From JABMPR01 sp964508765 (lineage in GTDB: Bacteria > Fidelibacterota > UBA8477 > JABMPR01): a DNA stretch of 64,000 bases. This document shows positions 36,419-45,771 of the stretch, one piece after another; the first letter of the stretch is position 1, and each line of letters opens with the position of its first letter. The notes beneath the pieces are model-generated. The model did not search any database, was not told the origin of the DNA, and saw only the letters and a list, made by a program, of their open reading frames with translations. The stretch is taken from contig CAZDVD010000006.1 in NCBI GenBank assembly GCA_964508765.1, positions 53,452 through 117,451 of the forward strand, written 5' to 3'. Both the position numbers and the translations under genes were made by a program.

Positions 36419-37077
36419 TACGATTCGAGAAGGTATTTCTGAGATATGATACTGGTATATCACTTCGAAATCTGAATTTTAGTATCGAGAGGGGTGAATT
36501 TCTTTATCTCTACGGTGATTCTGGGAGTGGAAAATCCTCCATACTTAAAATGATTTATATGGACCTCTTTCCAAATGCAGGTTCTGTCAATGTCTTAGAC
36601 TTCGATTCGAGCCACATTAAAAGAGGTGATATCGCAAAAATAAGACAAAAGATAGGAATGGTATTCCAGAATTTTTATTTGCTATCTGACCGGGATATAT
36701 TCTCAAATATTGCGCTGCCACTAGAGCTTAAGGGCATAAAAGCCGATGAAGTTCGAAGAAGGGTTACCTTGAAGGCTGATGAATTGGGTATTCGCTCAAG
36801 GTTATCTCATTTTCCCCATGAATTGTCAGCGGGAGAACAGCAAAGAGTTGCACTGGCTAGATCTGTCGTTGATTCCCCAGAGATCTTATTGGCAGACGAA
36901 CCTATCGCTCATCTCGATCTAACCGCTGCTGCAGAGGTCGTGAAATACCTATGGAAAATCAACGAGTCAGGAACCACTGTCATATTTGCCACGCACAATG
37001 AAAAGCTATTGAAAAATGATCCTGCCAGAACCCTATCAATTGTTTCTGGTGAAGTGGTCAAGGATAGAGCAGTATGA
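36415..37077 (+). CDS. ftsE: FtsE-like cell-division ABC ATPase
   Basis: FtsE works with FtsX to control wall hydrolases at division. The 220 residues match FtsE (222). Walker A is YGDSGSGKSSILKM, the Q-loop GMVFQNFYLLSD, the signature LSAGEQQRVALAR, Walker B ILLADEPIAHLD and the H-loop FATHN. Pairing with ftsX through an ATGA overlap confirms the identity against LolD or MacB-type ATPases. Confidence 0.92.
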   Translation: MIRFEKVFLRYDTGISLRNLNFSIERGEFLYLYGDSGSGKSSILKMIYMDLFPNAGSVNVLDFDSSHIKRGDIAKIRQKIGMVFQNFYLLSDRDIFSNIALPLELKGIKADEVRRRVTLKADELGIRSRLSHFPHELSAGEQQRVALARSVVDSPEILLADEPIAHLDLTAAAEVVKYLWKINESGTTVIFATHNEKLLKNDPARTLSIVSGEVVKDRAV

Positions 37078-37946
37078 AATTGAGCTATATCATTCGTGAA
37101 GGTATTATCGGAATCAAACGATCTCGCATGCCTTTTATGATTTCCGTATTCTCAGTGACCATTGCCTTGCTGGTTGTTGGTCTGGGTGTTATGGCAGTTG
37201 ACAATGGCTTACAGTTTATAGGGGAATTCCAGGCGGATTATGATCTGGAAATCTTTGTGGGAAATGAAGCCACCTCTAACCAGAAACACAATCTGGCTGC
37301 CATCATCAAAGATTATCCTGGAATTATCAGGATGGATTATCTCTCCAAGGAAGATGCAGCAGCACTATACAATGCTGAGTTCGGAGAGGATGTGCTCTCC
37401 CTATTGGATGACAATCCATTGCCCAGTTCCTTCCGCATCACATTCGAAGAGGATTATCGAACTGCAGCCTATATTCAAAAATTTATGCAAAATATGAATG
37501 CATTAGGCGGGGTGGATGAGGTCATCTTTAAGAAGGATCTATTTAATCGAGTGCAGGGAATCATGCAGTTCGTTTATACTTTCGCCACGGTCACTTTATT
37601 TATCATTATTTTAGCCACAGTATTTCTTACTGCCAATAATCTACGCCTCATGATACTGGCCAGATATGAATTCATTGAAACCGTGCGACTATTAGGTGCC
37701 AGCGATTTTATGGTTAAAGCTCCCTTCTTTCTGGAAGGTGGCATCCTGGGTTTTCTAGGCGCCAGTTTATCGGTACTCTTGATCGCAGCTGCAGAATATG
37801 CTATAAAATATTATGTACATATTGATCTTCCTGTCAAAATACTGGATCATCCAGAGGTAATTTTAGGGTTAATCCTGTTTGGAGTAAGTCTTTCCTCGTT
37901 GGGTGTTCTCAAGGCGGTTCGAAAAATGCTTCGCTTTGTCGCCTGA
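37074..37946 (+). CDS. ftsX: FtsX-like permease
   Basis: The 290 residues have one membrane helix near the N terminus (about 18-40), an extracytoplasmic domain (about 45-160), then three helices. This is the FtsX layout. The periplasmic domain contains YDLEIFVGNEATSNQ and PLPSSFRITFEE, and the phrase TVRLLGASDFMVKAPFFLEGG is a typical FtsX motif. It is the last gene before a 170-base gap with an inverted repeat in front of hrcA. Confidence 0.92.
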   Translation: MKLSYIIREGIIGIKRSRMPFMISVFSVTIALLVVGLGVMAVDNGLQFIGEFQADYDLEIFVGNEATSNQKHNLAAIIKDYPGIIRMDYLSKEDAAALYNAEFGEDVLSLLDDNPLPSSFRITFEEDYRTAAYIQKFMQNMNALGGVDEVIFKKDLFNRVQGIMQFVYTFATVTLFIIILATVFLTANNLRLMILARYEFIETVRLLGASDFMVKAPFFLEGGILGFLGASLSVLLIAAAEYAIKYYVHIDLPVKILDHPEVILGLILFGVSLSSLGVLKAVRKMLRFVA

Positions 37947-37984
37947 TTATTTCTTTACATCCACATAAAATATCTACCTCGACA

Positions 37985-38023
37985 TTCAAATATTCTGATC
38001 AAATTAGTTCTTGAATATTTGAA
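37985..38023. promoter_or_regulatory. 11-bp inverted repeat upstream of hrcA
   Basis: TTCAAATATTC (37985-37995) and GAATATTTGAA (38013-38023) are perfect inverted copies with 17 bases between. No T tract follows. It lies in the gap between ftsX and hrcA and could be an operator or RNA hairpin. It is not the HrcA CIRCE sequence (TTAGCACTC-N9-GAGTGCTAA), which was not found in the gap. Confidence 0.5.
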
Positions 38024-38125
38024 CGGTTTTAAGCGGATCACTACATCATGTGAAGCCTTATATACCAACTCATTGCCTATTTAAAATCTTGTATTAATTA
38101 GGACCCAAAATTATTATGTTTGGTT

Positions 38126-39181
38126 ATGAATCGAATGACCAGACAAGCGCTCCAGGAACTCAAAGATCGTGAGGAAAAAGTCCTCAAATGGTTGGTCAGA
38201 GACTACGCCATTAATGGGAGTCCCGTAGGTTCTTCACGACTGGTTGCCATGGATTATTTTAAGGTGGGTTCAGCAACACTACGTCATGTTCTCAGTGATC
38301 TTGAGATGGGAGGTTATTTATTGCAGCCCCATACTTCAGCGGGACGGATACCCACTGAAAAAGGGTATCGTTACTTTGTGGACAGACTTATGGAGTTGGA
38401 AATGCCTCAACAGAATATCACCAGAGATTATGAGTCCGGGTTGGATAATCTCAGCCGGGATCTTGACCAGTTGATCAAGAATACGGCACAATTTCTGGGA
38501 GATATGTCCCACGCATTGGTAATGATGTCACGTCCCCAGGAGAGGGCCACCCGGATACGATCAATTGCACTCCATGAACTGGATAAGGATTCTGTACTTC
38601 TCATTGTCCATATGTCCCTGGAACAAGTCAAGACAGTAGCTTTCGAATTAGAAAGTCAACTTTCTAGAGTCATGATGCAAGAAGCTGAAAATATTCTCAA
38701 TGATCTTTTTGCTGGTAGGAATATTGATGATGTCCAACAGCAGGTTGAGCAGGGCACTGATGAAGTTGCACGGAAAAACCCGATTATCGATCAGATTTTA
38801 AAAAGTTTTAATAGCGTTCTGGAATCTAATTCTGCGAATGACTACCGAACTTATGGTACGCACCAGCTCTTGCATTATCCTGAAATGTCTGATCCAGCTA
38901 ATTTAGAATTCCTATTGGAAGCCGTTGAAACGGATACCCTCCAACGATATTTGCCAGCGCCCCTGTATAGTGGGAAACCCAGTGTCTTTATTGGTGGCGA
39001 ATTAGGACAGGCATGCTTCAAGAATATGTCGATTATTTCTATTGCTTATCATGGCAGGAATTGTAATGGTGAGATTCACATTTTGGGTCCAACTCGTATG
39101 GAATATGAACGGATCATCGGATTAGCAGAATTTACTGCAGATAAAATTGAAACATTAATTAATACAAAATACACAAAGTGA
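38126..39181 (+). CDS. hrcA: Heat-inducible transcription repressor HrcA
   Basis: HrcA represses heat-shock operons through CIRCE sites and is sensitive to GroEL load. The 351 residues have the winged helix region (KVLKWLVRDYAINGSPVGSSRL; GSATLRHVLSDLEMGGYL) and PHTSAGRIPTEKGYRYFVD, then a GAF-like middle and C-terminal FIGGELGQACFKNMSIISIAY. A TTG at 38120 or ATG at 38126 are the candidate starts. An ATG at 38116 opens a different short frame. It leads the grpE-dnaJ genes, a usual heat-shock cluster. dnaK is not in the window. Confidence 0.94.
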   Translation: MNRMTRQALQELKDREEKVLKWLVRDYAINGSPVGSSRLVAMDYFKVGSATLRHVLSDLEMGGYLLQPHTSAGRIPTEKGYRYFVDRLMELEMPQQNITRDYESGLDNLSRDLDQLIKNTAQFLGDMSHALVMMSRPQERATRIRSIALHELDKDSVLLIVHMSLEQVKTVAFELESQLSRVMMQEAENILNDLFAGRNIDDVQQQVEQGTDEVARKNPIIDQILKSFNSVLESNSANDYRTYGTHQLLHYPEMSDPANLEFLLEAVETDTLQRYLPAPLYSGKPSVFIGGELGQACFKNMSIISIAYHGRNCNGEIHILGPTRMEYERIIGLAEFTADKIETLINTKYTK

Positions 39182-39182
39182 T

Positions 39183-39758
39183 ATGACTGATAAAACGACA
39201 AAAAAGACGGTTAAACCGAAAAAGGCTGCCAAGCCTAAACTGACTACCAAAGAAAAAGCACTCACCAAAAAAAACGAGAAGCTTCAAGAACAAGTAGATA
39301 AGCTCACCGATGAACTTGTTGATCAGCAATTACGCGTACAGGCAGCTGAAGAAAAAATGCTCCGTGTGGTAGCTGAATATGAGAATGGCAAAAAGCGGGT
39401 GGAGAGAGAAAAAGAAAGGTCCTTAACTTTTGCCAAGGATCGCGTACTTTTAGGACTCTTTCCAATTATTGATAATCTCGAACGCTCCGCCCAGTATGAA
39501 AAGGATGACGCTGATGCCGAAAGTTCATCCAAAGGCATCACTCTGGTATTGGATCAGATCCAAAAATATTTGAAGGATACTGATGATGTAGAGTCCTATG
39601 ACCCAACAGGAGAACCCTTTGATCCAGAGTTTCATGAAGCCATGGCCATGCAGCCCTCAGATGAGCATGAATCTGGTAACATCATGGAGGTTTTTGAAAA
39701 GGGCTATAAATCTGGTGATCGTGTATTAAGAGCTGCAAAAGTAGTGGTTAGTCAATAA
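39183..39758 (+). CDS. grpE: Nucleotide exchange factor GrpE
   Basis: GrpE releases ADP from DnaK. The 191 residues have a basic lysine-rich N terminus (about 1-35), a long coiled helix (KNEKLQEQVDKLTDELVDQQ), and the GrpE core: FAKDRVLLGLFPIIDNLERS, then FDPEFHEAMAMQPS and GYKSGDRVLRAAKVVVS. It starts one base after hrcA ends and is followed two bases later by dnaJ. Confidence 0.95.
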   Translation: MTDKTTKKTVKPKKAAKPKLTTKEKALTKKNEKLQEQVDKLTDELVDQQLRVQAAEEKMLRVVAEYENGKKRVEREKERSLTFAKDRVLLGLFPIIDNLERSAQYEKDDADAESSSKGITLVLDQIQKYLKDTDDVESYDPTGEPFDPEFHEAMAMQPSDEHESGNIMEVFEKGYKSGDRVLRAAKVVVSQ

Positions 39759-39760
39759 TT

Positions 39761-40930
39761 ATGGCCAAACGTGATTACTATGAAATACTTGGACTCTCCA
39801 AAGGAGCCAATAAAGCAGACATAAAAAAATCCTATCGCCAGATTGCTATGAAATATCATCCAGACAAAAATCCTGGTGATAAGGAAGCAGAATCAAAATT
39901 TAAAGAAGCCGCAGAAGCTTACTCCGTTCTAAACGACGAAAAAAAGAAGTCTCACTACGATCAATTTGGACACCCGCCAGAAGGTGGAATGGGTGGGAGC
40001 CCCTTTGATGGCTTTGGTGGCGGAGGCGGCGGTTTTGGCGTCGATCTTTCTGATGCGCTGCGAATCTTCATGGATGGATTCGGTGGTGGCGGAGGCGGCG
40101 GTTTTGGCGACATCTTTGGTGGTGGCGGGGGTGGATCCCGTTCACGTGGACGAGCCAGAGGATCAGATCTAAAAATTAAGTTACCCCTTACTCTGGAAGA
40201 AATCGCTACTGGAGTTACCAAGAAGATGAAAGTAAAACGCTTTGAGTCCTGCTCTGATTGTGGTGGCTCAGGTGCTCGCGATAAGACTGACAAAACGACA
40301 TGTTCTGTCTGTCATGGTCGCGGAGAAGTGCAACAAGTCTCCAGATCCATGTTTGGACAATTTGTAAATATTCAACCCTGCACGAATTGCGATGGTACAG
40401 GCGAGGTAATAGCACATCCTTGTAAAACATGTCATGGCGATGGGAGGGTGCGCAAAGAATCTGTCGTATCAGCCAAGATTCCCGCCGGTGTTCACGCTGG
40501 AAATTACATGACCCTCAAGGGCGAGGGGAATTCAGCAAGACGAGGTGGACAACATGGCGATCTCATTGTTCTCATTGATGAAAAAGAACATGATTTATTT
40601 ATTCGTGATGAAGATAATATCTATCTCGAGCTTATCATTAACATGGCCCAGGCTGTTACAGGAGCGGAACTGGAAATCCCGACCCTTACAGGTAATGTCA
40701 ACCTGAAGATTCCTGCCGGTTCACAATCGGGGAAACTCTTGCGATTGAGAGGTAAAGGAATTCCACGTATAAATAGCCATATGATTGGGGATCAATTGGT
40801 CAAGATTCAGATTGAAACCCCGGTCAAGCCCAGCAAGCAAGAGAAGGAGCTATATAAACAGCTCGCAGACTATTATGGTAGTCAAAAAACCAAGCATAGT
40901 ATATTTAGAAAAATAAAATCCTTACTATGA
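39761..40930 (+). CDS. dnaJ: Chaperone DnaJ
   Basis: DnaJ delivers substrates to DnaK. The 389 residues contain the J domain with YHPDKNPG (H-P-D) near residue 30, a long glycine/phenylalanine linker, four zinc-binding repeats (CSDCGGSG, CSVCHGRG, CTNCDGTG, CKTCHGDG), and the C-terminal beta domains (KIPAGVHAGNYMTLKGEGN; LKIPAGSQSGKLLRLRGKG). The linker repeats GGGGGGFG twice, longer than usual and apparently expanded by GGT/GGC codon repeats. Confidence 0.97.
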   Translation: MAKRDYYEILGLSKGANKADIKKSYRQIAMKYHPDKNPGDKEAESKFKEAAEAYSVLNDEKKKSHYDQFGHPPEGGMGGSPFDGFGGGGGGFGVDLSDALRIFMDGFGGGGGGGFGDIFGGGGGGSRSRGRARGSDLKIKLPLTLEEIATGVTKKMKVKRFESCSDCGGSGARDKTDKTTCSVCHGRGEVQQVSRSMFGQFVNIQPCTNCDGTGEVIAHPCKTCHGDGRVRKESVVSAKIPAGVHAGNYMTLKGEGNSARRGGQHGDLIVLIDEKEHDLFIRDEDNIYLELIINMAQAVTGAELEIPTLTGNVNLKIPAGSQSGKLLRLRGKGIPRINSHMIGDQLVKIQIETPVKPSKQEKELYKQLADYYGSQKTKHSIFRKIKSLL

Positions 40931-40943
40931 TGAGGCAGGAAAC

Positions 40944-41399
40944 TTGCTAAATTTTACCCGCCAGGAACGAATCGTAATCTACTTTCTAGTCATCACACTG
41001 GGAGTAGGAACAGTTCTAAGGCTTGTAAGAAACCAGCGTCTTGAAAATCAGGTGATTCCCAAACGCTTTTATACCGAGCAGGAGCAATTTAAAAAGATAG
41101 CAGCGCAGATTAATTCTGACTCTATTCAGTTTGTTGACAATGCCGATTCAGCACAGGATTCTACCGAGCTGGAAGTGTTCACTGAAGAAGTAGATGGGGC
41201 AAACAAAATTGTCAACCTGAATACTGCTGGGATTAGTGAACTAGCTGAACTGCCCGGCATAGGTCCGGCAATAGCTAAACGAATAAGAGCTTATACGGAT
41301 CAAAATGGTCCATTTAAGAATAAAAAAGATATCATCCTCGTAAAGGGGATCGGAGAAAAAATATATACCCGCATTGAGGGTTTAGTTACGACAGAGTAG
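40944..41399 (+). CDS. ComEA-like membrane-anchored helix-hairpin-helix protein
   Basis: The 151 residues begin at TTG (40944; AGG upstream). A membrane helix (residues about 9-25, IVIYFLVITLGVGTVL) precedes a short linker and a C-terminal ComEA-type double HhH domain: IVNLNTAGISELAELPGIGPAIAKRI, then KKDIILVKGIGEKIYTRIEGL. Such proteins bind DNA outside the cytoplasmic membrane and pull in transforming DNA. A generic HhH role is possible, because GspK-like proteins also contain the fold. It starts the row of unrecognised membrane genes at 41413-45771. Confidence 0.82.
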   Translation: MLNFTRQERIVIYFLVITLGVGTVLRLVRNQRLENQVIPKRFYTEQEQFKKIAAQINSDSIQFVDNADSAQDSTELEVFTEEVDGANKIVNLNTAGISELAELPGIGPAIAKRIRAYTDQNGPFKNKKDIILVKGIGEKIYTRIEGLVTTE

Positions 41400-41412
41400 T
41401 CGAGGAGGACTC

Positions 41413-43644
41413 GTGAGTAAAGATGTTTTCGCCAATCACAGAACCAATGCAATAATTATTATCGTTCTGATCGCGCTGTTTATTAGCGTTATATACCTTC
41501 CAAAGACTATCTGGGATTATGAGGCCCAACTTCGTGATGATGCTCGATTTCGGATGAATGCTGTTAGCCTTGCTGAGAAGCTCCACTACCAGCTAGCCAA
41601 GACCTATACTACTGATTCTGAGCAATTATTAATGGTTGTTAATAGTGTAAAAGACAGCCTGCTGGCTGCTTCTATGGATACCAACTACAGCTACTATGGT
41701 CCTCAGAGAATTCCCTTAGCCGCAAAATCAATCTCCGTGAATTATTCAGAAGAGTACAAAAAACTATATAACAAACTGCACCTCAAGCTTTTCAAAACTC
41801 TAGAACCAAATCATAACATGGAACCAAATTCCATTATTACTGTATTGGATAGTATCCGATCCTTGTTTGAAGCCGGTAACTATGTCGGTGAACAGAGCAT
41901 GGAAATTGATAGTGTGGCTTTGAGCTTTACTGTTTCAGAAAAATTTGACATTCTTTATCAGAACATCAAAACATCCATGTTCAATGCGCTTACCACAAGC
42001 TATACGAAGTATCCTTCCTTCTCTAATCCACTTGTAGATGCAGTTATGGACAGTATTGCAAAAAATCCTGAACTCTCAGGGCGTACTGAATTTAGCGGCA
42101 TATACGATGGCTCTGTAAGAGTGGATTTCATCATTCCCACTACCTTTGAAGACAACCTTGATAAAACGCTACAAGCGCTTAAAAAACAATTTTTCTTTGA
42201 TTCATATGATTCCGCTACCTATGGTGACACACTCTATGATATGGCCCTGGCCGAATTTCTTATCGTAAATGATACTCTGGAATCCATGCCGGAGGTTATG
42301 ACCCTCATGTATATGGATACCAGTGGTATTGATATTGAAATCCCTGTTGATATTAAAGTTGGTGATATGGAAGCTGCCCTGGCAAAACGCCGGAACAACT
42401 TGTACAAGCGCCTAACTGGGTATTCAGAGCCAAGTCCATTCATTGCCGAACACGTTATCGCTGTGGCTATCGATTCAATGGATAGTCCCAATGTTGGACT
42501 GGATTCAATTCATCTGGATATCGATTTAACAAATGCCACTTTCAATATCAATGTTCATAATAATATTTCTGAATATTTTCATAAAGTCAGTCTTGAACAA
42601 GCTTATTACAAAACCGGGTTTAACCTCAGTGATCTAGACTGGGAAAAAGCAGCGATTGAAGTGGTCGAGTTTGTTGGTGCAAGACTTATTAAAAAATCTG
42701 ATTTCTTAAGATGGCAAATTGTTGAAGTTGAATCTGATACTTTTAATGTAAATATTTATGAAGATTTTCTGCGTAAGTATGATGATATGAATTTGAAGCT
42801 GGCTGAAAAGCTGACTGGTGAATTCGTCAACATACACGATTTTGCCCGCAATCTAATTGGTATGGCTGAAGATTCAGCCAGTGTTGATTCCCTGGATTGG
42901 AGTGGGACACAAGAAATCTTTTTTCCTGCTGACACCTTGCTCATAGATGTTTTTCCAACCTATCTTTCAGAGTATGATACCACCTTCACCATAGCCCGTG
43001 ATACAGTTGTGCAGCTTAATGATAGTACCTTTAATGGTGTTTGGTATAGAGGAAAAGTGGGTGCAGCCCAGGATTTCTCAATTGATTCCCTGCCCTTTCT
43101 GGTGCCCCTGCCAAATTCTGTGTATCGATATGATTTTAATGGTACCGATAGCGTGTTGGCTTTGAATATTCTGGAAAAAAGCGATACAGCTCGTGTGGAA
43201 AAAGTCTTTTACGGCATGGACCAATATGTGATGATTTTCGCTGGAGATAGTCTCCTTGAGAATCTATTCCGCCTGACAAATGAATTTGCTGAATTTGACT
43301 CCATCCAGATCGATAGTCTAAGTGTTGTATCGGACGAATTTGTGGCTGGTGAGAAAGAGAAAGTTCTCTTTATGGAAAAAGATTCTTTTGGTGGTTGGCT
43401 GGATACGACAGTGAATAAAAAATATGTCAAAATACAACTTTTCTCACACTATCAATTTGATCCAGAACTGACACGATGTACTGTGACAGATCTGCCTTAC
43501 CGAATCACCGTGAGAAACAATGTTAACCTGGCAATTGAATCTCCCATTGAGCATCCAATCGAATCCAGAAGATATCTGTTATTCACTCAGGTCGATTCAA
43601 CCCATGGTAGTCTTGTAGATGGAGAAGAAAGCTGGGCCAAGTAA
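41413..43644 (+). CDS. Large single-pass exported protein, unknown family
   Basis: The 743-residue protein starts at GTG (41413, GGAGGAC upstream). One N-terminal membrane helix (residues about 13-30, AIIIIVLIALFISVIYLP) anchors a large extracytoplasmic part rich in D/S/T and aliphatic residues. It contains repeated patterns of the type DIDLTNATFNINV and IDSLPFLVPLPNSVY but no recognised motif. Nothing catalytic stands out. It lies 14 bases after the HhH protein and 15 before the actin-like protein, so it probably belongs to the same membrane complex. Possible type IV pilus or T2SS-like assembly platform component; low certainty. Confidence 0.6.
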   Translation: MSKDVFANHRTNAIIIIVLIALFISVIYLPKTIWDYEAQLRDDARFRMNAVSLAEKLHYQLAKTYTTDSEQLLMVVNSVKDSLLAASMDTNYSYYGPQRIPLAAKSISVNYSEEYKKLYNKLHLKLFKTLEPNHNMEPNSIITVLDSIRSLFEAGNYVGEQSMEIDSVALSFTVSEKFDILYQNIKTSMFNALTTSYTKYPSFSNPLVDAVMDSIAKNPELSGRTEFSGIYDGSVRVDFIIPTTFEDNLDKTLQALKKQFFFDSYDSATYGDTLYDMALAEFLIVNDTLESMPEVMTLMYMDTSGIDIEIPVDIKVGDMEAALAKRRNNLYKRLTGYSEPSPFIAEHVIAVAIDSMDSPNVGLDSIHLDIDLTNATFNINVHNNISEYFHKVSLEQAYYKTGFNLSDLDWEKAAIEVVEFVGARLIKKSDFLRWQIVEVESDTFNVNIYEDFLRKYDDMNLKLAEKLTGEFVNIHDFARNLIGMAEDSASVDSLDWSGTQEIFFPADTLLIDVFPTYLSEYDTTFTIARDTVVQLNDSTFNGVWYRGKVGAAQDFSIDSLPFLVPLPNSVYRYDFNGTDSVLALNILEKSDTARVEKVFYGMDQYVMIFAGDSLLENLFRLTNEFAEFDSIQIDSLSVVSDEFVAGEKEKVLFMEKDSFGGWLDTTVNKKYVKIQLFSHYQFDPELTRCTVTDLPYRITVRNNVNLAIESPIEHPIESRRYLLFTQVDSTHGSLVDGEESWAK

Positions 43645-43658
43645 CAGGCTAAATTTAT

Positions 43659-44600
43659 ATGCTGGCAATCCATATATCTCGGAAAACCATTAAATTCGCT
43701 CAACTTGTGAATTTTAAAGGTATGCCATTTATTGAAAGTCTGGGTAAAGTCAGTTTGGAAGAGCACTTCCAAAGTACGGATATGACCAACACCAATGTGA
43801 TCATGTCTCTGGCTGAGCAAATTTCAACCATTCGCAATTCTGCAGAATTTCCAGATAATTCAACGCATCTGGTTATTGATAGTGACTGGTTCCCCATGGG
43901 AATTCATCCCGTAGATAGCGCTCTGTCTGGCAAGGATTTGAACAAATATCTCAAATGGTATATGAAAGAGATGCTGGAAAGCGCTTTATCTCAATACACC
44001 ATGGTGCACCAGGAACTCAATCGATCCTCAGGCAAATCTGCTCAATACCTATCCATTGCTATACCACAATCTTATGACTCATGGTTAGAGCGAATCATTT
44101 CACCATCCGAACTGGATTTGAAAAAAGTTATCACTGAGATGGAAGCTATTGGCAATGTGTTGACTGCAACCAAACTTCTTGATTACGAGGGCGGTATACA
44201 GGTTGTACTTGAAAATCGTGAGAATACGATCAACTGTCACATGTTCCAGAATCAAGAATTCTCAGGTCTCTTCCATGGTTCTCTTAATTGGGATTACAAA
44301 ATTACATTGGATCATGTCAGGGGAGATGAAAATCTCATTAAACTTGTAAAAGATTCCATTGAGAGAGCGATTAAGGGAAAACGCGATCCAGATAATGTTA
44401 TTACAAACCTGTTTTACTTTTCCTCTACTGGTGATCCATCATTAATGACCAATCTGGAACAGTATGAAGTCAGTTGCCAACCATTGAAATTGGGAAACCA
44501 TTTTAATTTTAGAGATCCGGATTCTGTTAATATTGATGAATATGCTGTTGTTCTCGGTGCCTTAAATGTAGAGATACAGGAGCGTTTCAGTGAAGATTGA
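43659..44600 (+). CDS. PilM- or DUF3822-like actin-fold protein
   Basis: The 313-residue soluble protein opens with LAIHISRKTIKFAQLVNFKG, a strand-loop-strand resembling the phosphate-1 region of actin-like proteins. It continues with YLSIAIPQSYDSWLERI and VLTATKLLDYEGGIQVVLEN, as in PilM/GspL or DUF3822. In Bacteroidetes, DUF3822 genes commonly lie upstream of rsmD, as here after one gene. It overlaps the following transmembrane protein by 11 bases. The assignment rests on motif shape and context. Confidence 0.55.
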   Translation: MLAIHISRKTIKFAQLVNFKGMPFIESLGKVSLEEHFQSTDMTNTNVIMSLAEQISTIRNSAEFPDNSTHLVIDSDWFPMGIHPVDSALSGKDLNKYLKWYMKEMLESALSQYTMVHQELNRSSGKSAQYLSIAIPQSYDSWLERIISPSELDLKKVITEMEAIGNVLTATKLLDYEGGIQVVLENRENTINCHMFQNQEFSGLFHGSLNWDYKITLDHVRGDENLIKLVKDSIERAIKGKRDPDNVITNLFYFSSTGDPSLMTNLEQYEVSCQPLKLGNHFNFRDPDSVNIDEYAVVLGALNVEIQERFSED

Positions 44601-45771
44601 TCTGAGAAAAGACAAAGGGATTCTTAGTCCTAAGAAGTTTTTGGCAGATGAATCCTCAACGCCTGAGTTGTCTGAAGATGAACTCATTGCTGAAACTCTG
44701 CGCCGGCGACATTCAGGTCAAAAACCTGAATCTCATGCTGATGAAACACCTGAAGCAGAACCTTCAGTAACTGAGAGTAAATCAACGTCTAAGAAGCGAA
44801 AAAAGAAACCATCCGGCAACAGAAATCCCCTCCGAGAATTTATTCTACTGATTTTGATGGTTTCAATAACTGCATACTATCTATATGATAAGGGTATACT
44901 TCTCTCTACCATCGATATGGCCAAGGACTATGTTTACGAACTTGTAGGCATCGATGCTGTCATTCCAGTGGAAGAGGATGACCTTGACAATTATGATGAG
45001 TATTTCTCTGGAGATACTCTCATCATTGATGCTCTGCCTACAGAAGATGTGCTTCCAGATGAATTATTTGACGAGCTTATGCCTGTCACTCCAGCTATTG
45101 CAGCGCTGGCGGATTCAATCGAGGCCGCCAAACCTGAGTCTCTCCATGTGCAATTGCCTGGTGGCAGAGATACAGTCATTGTCTACCAGGAATTTACCCA
45201 GGTTTCGGAAGATGTTGTCAATTTGACGGACGACGATATCGCCATCATCAACAATCGCTCTCTGTTGCTGATGATCACTGAAATGATTAGTAACTTCCCC
45301 GTTGAATACGGATCTGGTCATCTGTTCCTGAAGAGAGATGCACTATCCATGACTGCTCCTCGAGGTGGTGAATGGGTAGCTGAAATGCAGATAATCCTGG
45401 ATAAATTTGTGATAGGTTCCTTTATAGAAGATTACAGTACGGGGACTGCAAAAATATCCAGCAAGTTTGAACTCATTATGAATTCTGAGAAAGATTTTCA
45501 AGGTCAAAGCTTTGATGCCATGCGACTTCTTGATATTCTTGCCAATCCATTCACAGACTATCTAAATGAGATAGTCATTGATCTTGCCCGTGGTACGGAA
45601 GACAATCCTGCTCAGTTCTCATTTAGCGGGACTGCCCAGGAAATTCAATTCATCCTCTCCTCATGGTCTGAATCACGTAGTAATTACCTTATCAGATCCA
45701 TCGATATCGTTGTTCAGGGTGAAGAATTCCATTCCACATTCGAAGTTACCTTTTTTAACTACACCCCATGA
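44590..45771 (+). CDS. Single-pass membrane protein, possible PilN/O- or GspM-like partner
   Basis: The 393 residues have an acidic and lysine-rich cytoplasmic N terminus (about 1-80), one membrane helix (about 83-102, EFILLILMVSITAYYLYDKG), an acidic linker (about 120-175) and a beta/alpha domain at the end (AQIILDKFVIGSF-like strands; FILSSWSESRSNYLIRSIDIVVQG). The layout, and the overlap with the actin-like gene, resemble inner-membrane PilN/PilO or GspL/M proteins. No family is confirmed. The stop overlaps the rsmD ATG. Confidence 0.55.
   Translation: MKIDLRKDKGILSPKKFLADESSTPELSEDELIAETLRRRHSGQKPESHADETPEAEPSVTESKSTSKKRKKKPSGNRNPLREFILLILMVSITAYYLYDKGILLSTIDMAKDYVYELVGIDAVIPVEEDDLDNYDEYFSGDTLIIDALPTEDVLPDELFDELMPVTPAIAALADSIEAAKPESLHVQLPGGRDTVIVYQEFTQVSEDVVNLTDDDIAIINNRSLLLMITEMISNFPVEYGSGHLFLKRDALSMTAPRGGEWVAEMQIILDKFVIGSFIEDYSTGTAKISSKFELIMNSEKDFQGQSFDAMRLLDILANPFTDYLNEIVIDLARGTEDNPAQFSFSGTAQEIQFILSSWSESRSNYLIRSIDIVVQGEEFHSTFEVTFFNYTP

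Noticed and set aside
37947..38125. CIRCE operator before hrcA
   Set aside because: TTAGCACTC-N9-GAGTGCTAA is not present; only an unrelated 11-bp inverted repeat is.
40016..40135. Simple repeat or CRISPR-like array
   Set aside because: GGTGG/GGCGG periodicity comes from glycine codons in DnaJ, with no spacer structure. No CRISPR repeats were seen anywhere.
39961..40293. Proline-rich reverse frame opposite dnaJ
   Set aside because: Its P-rich sequence is just the complement of the GGT/GGC linker codons of DnaJ.
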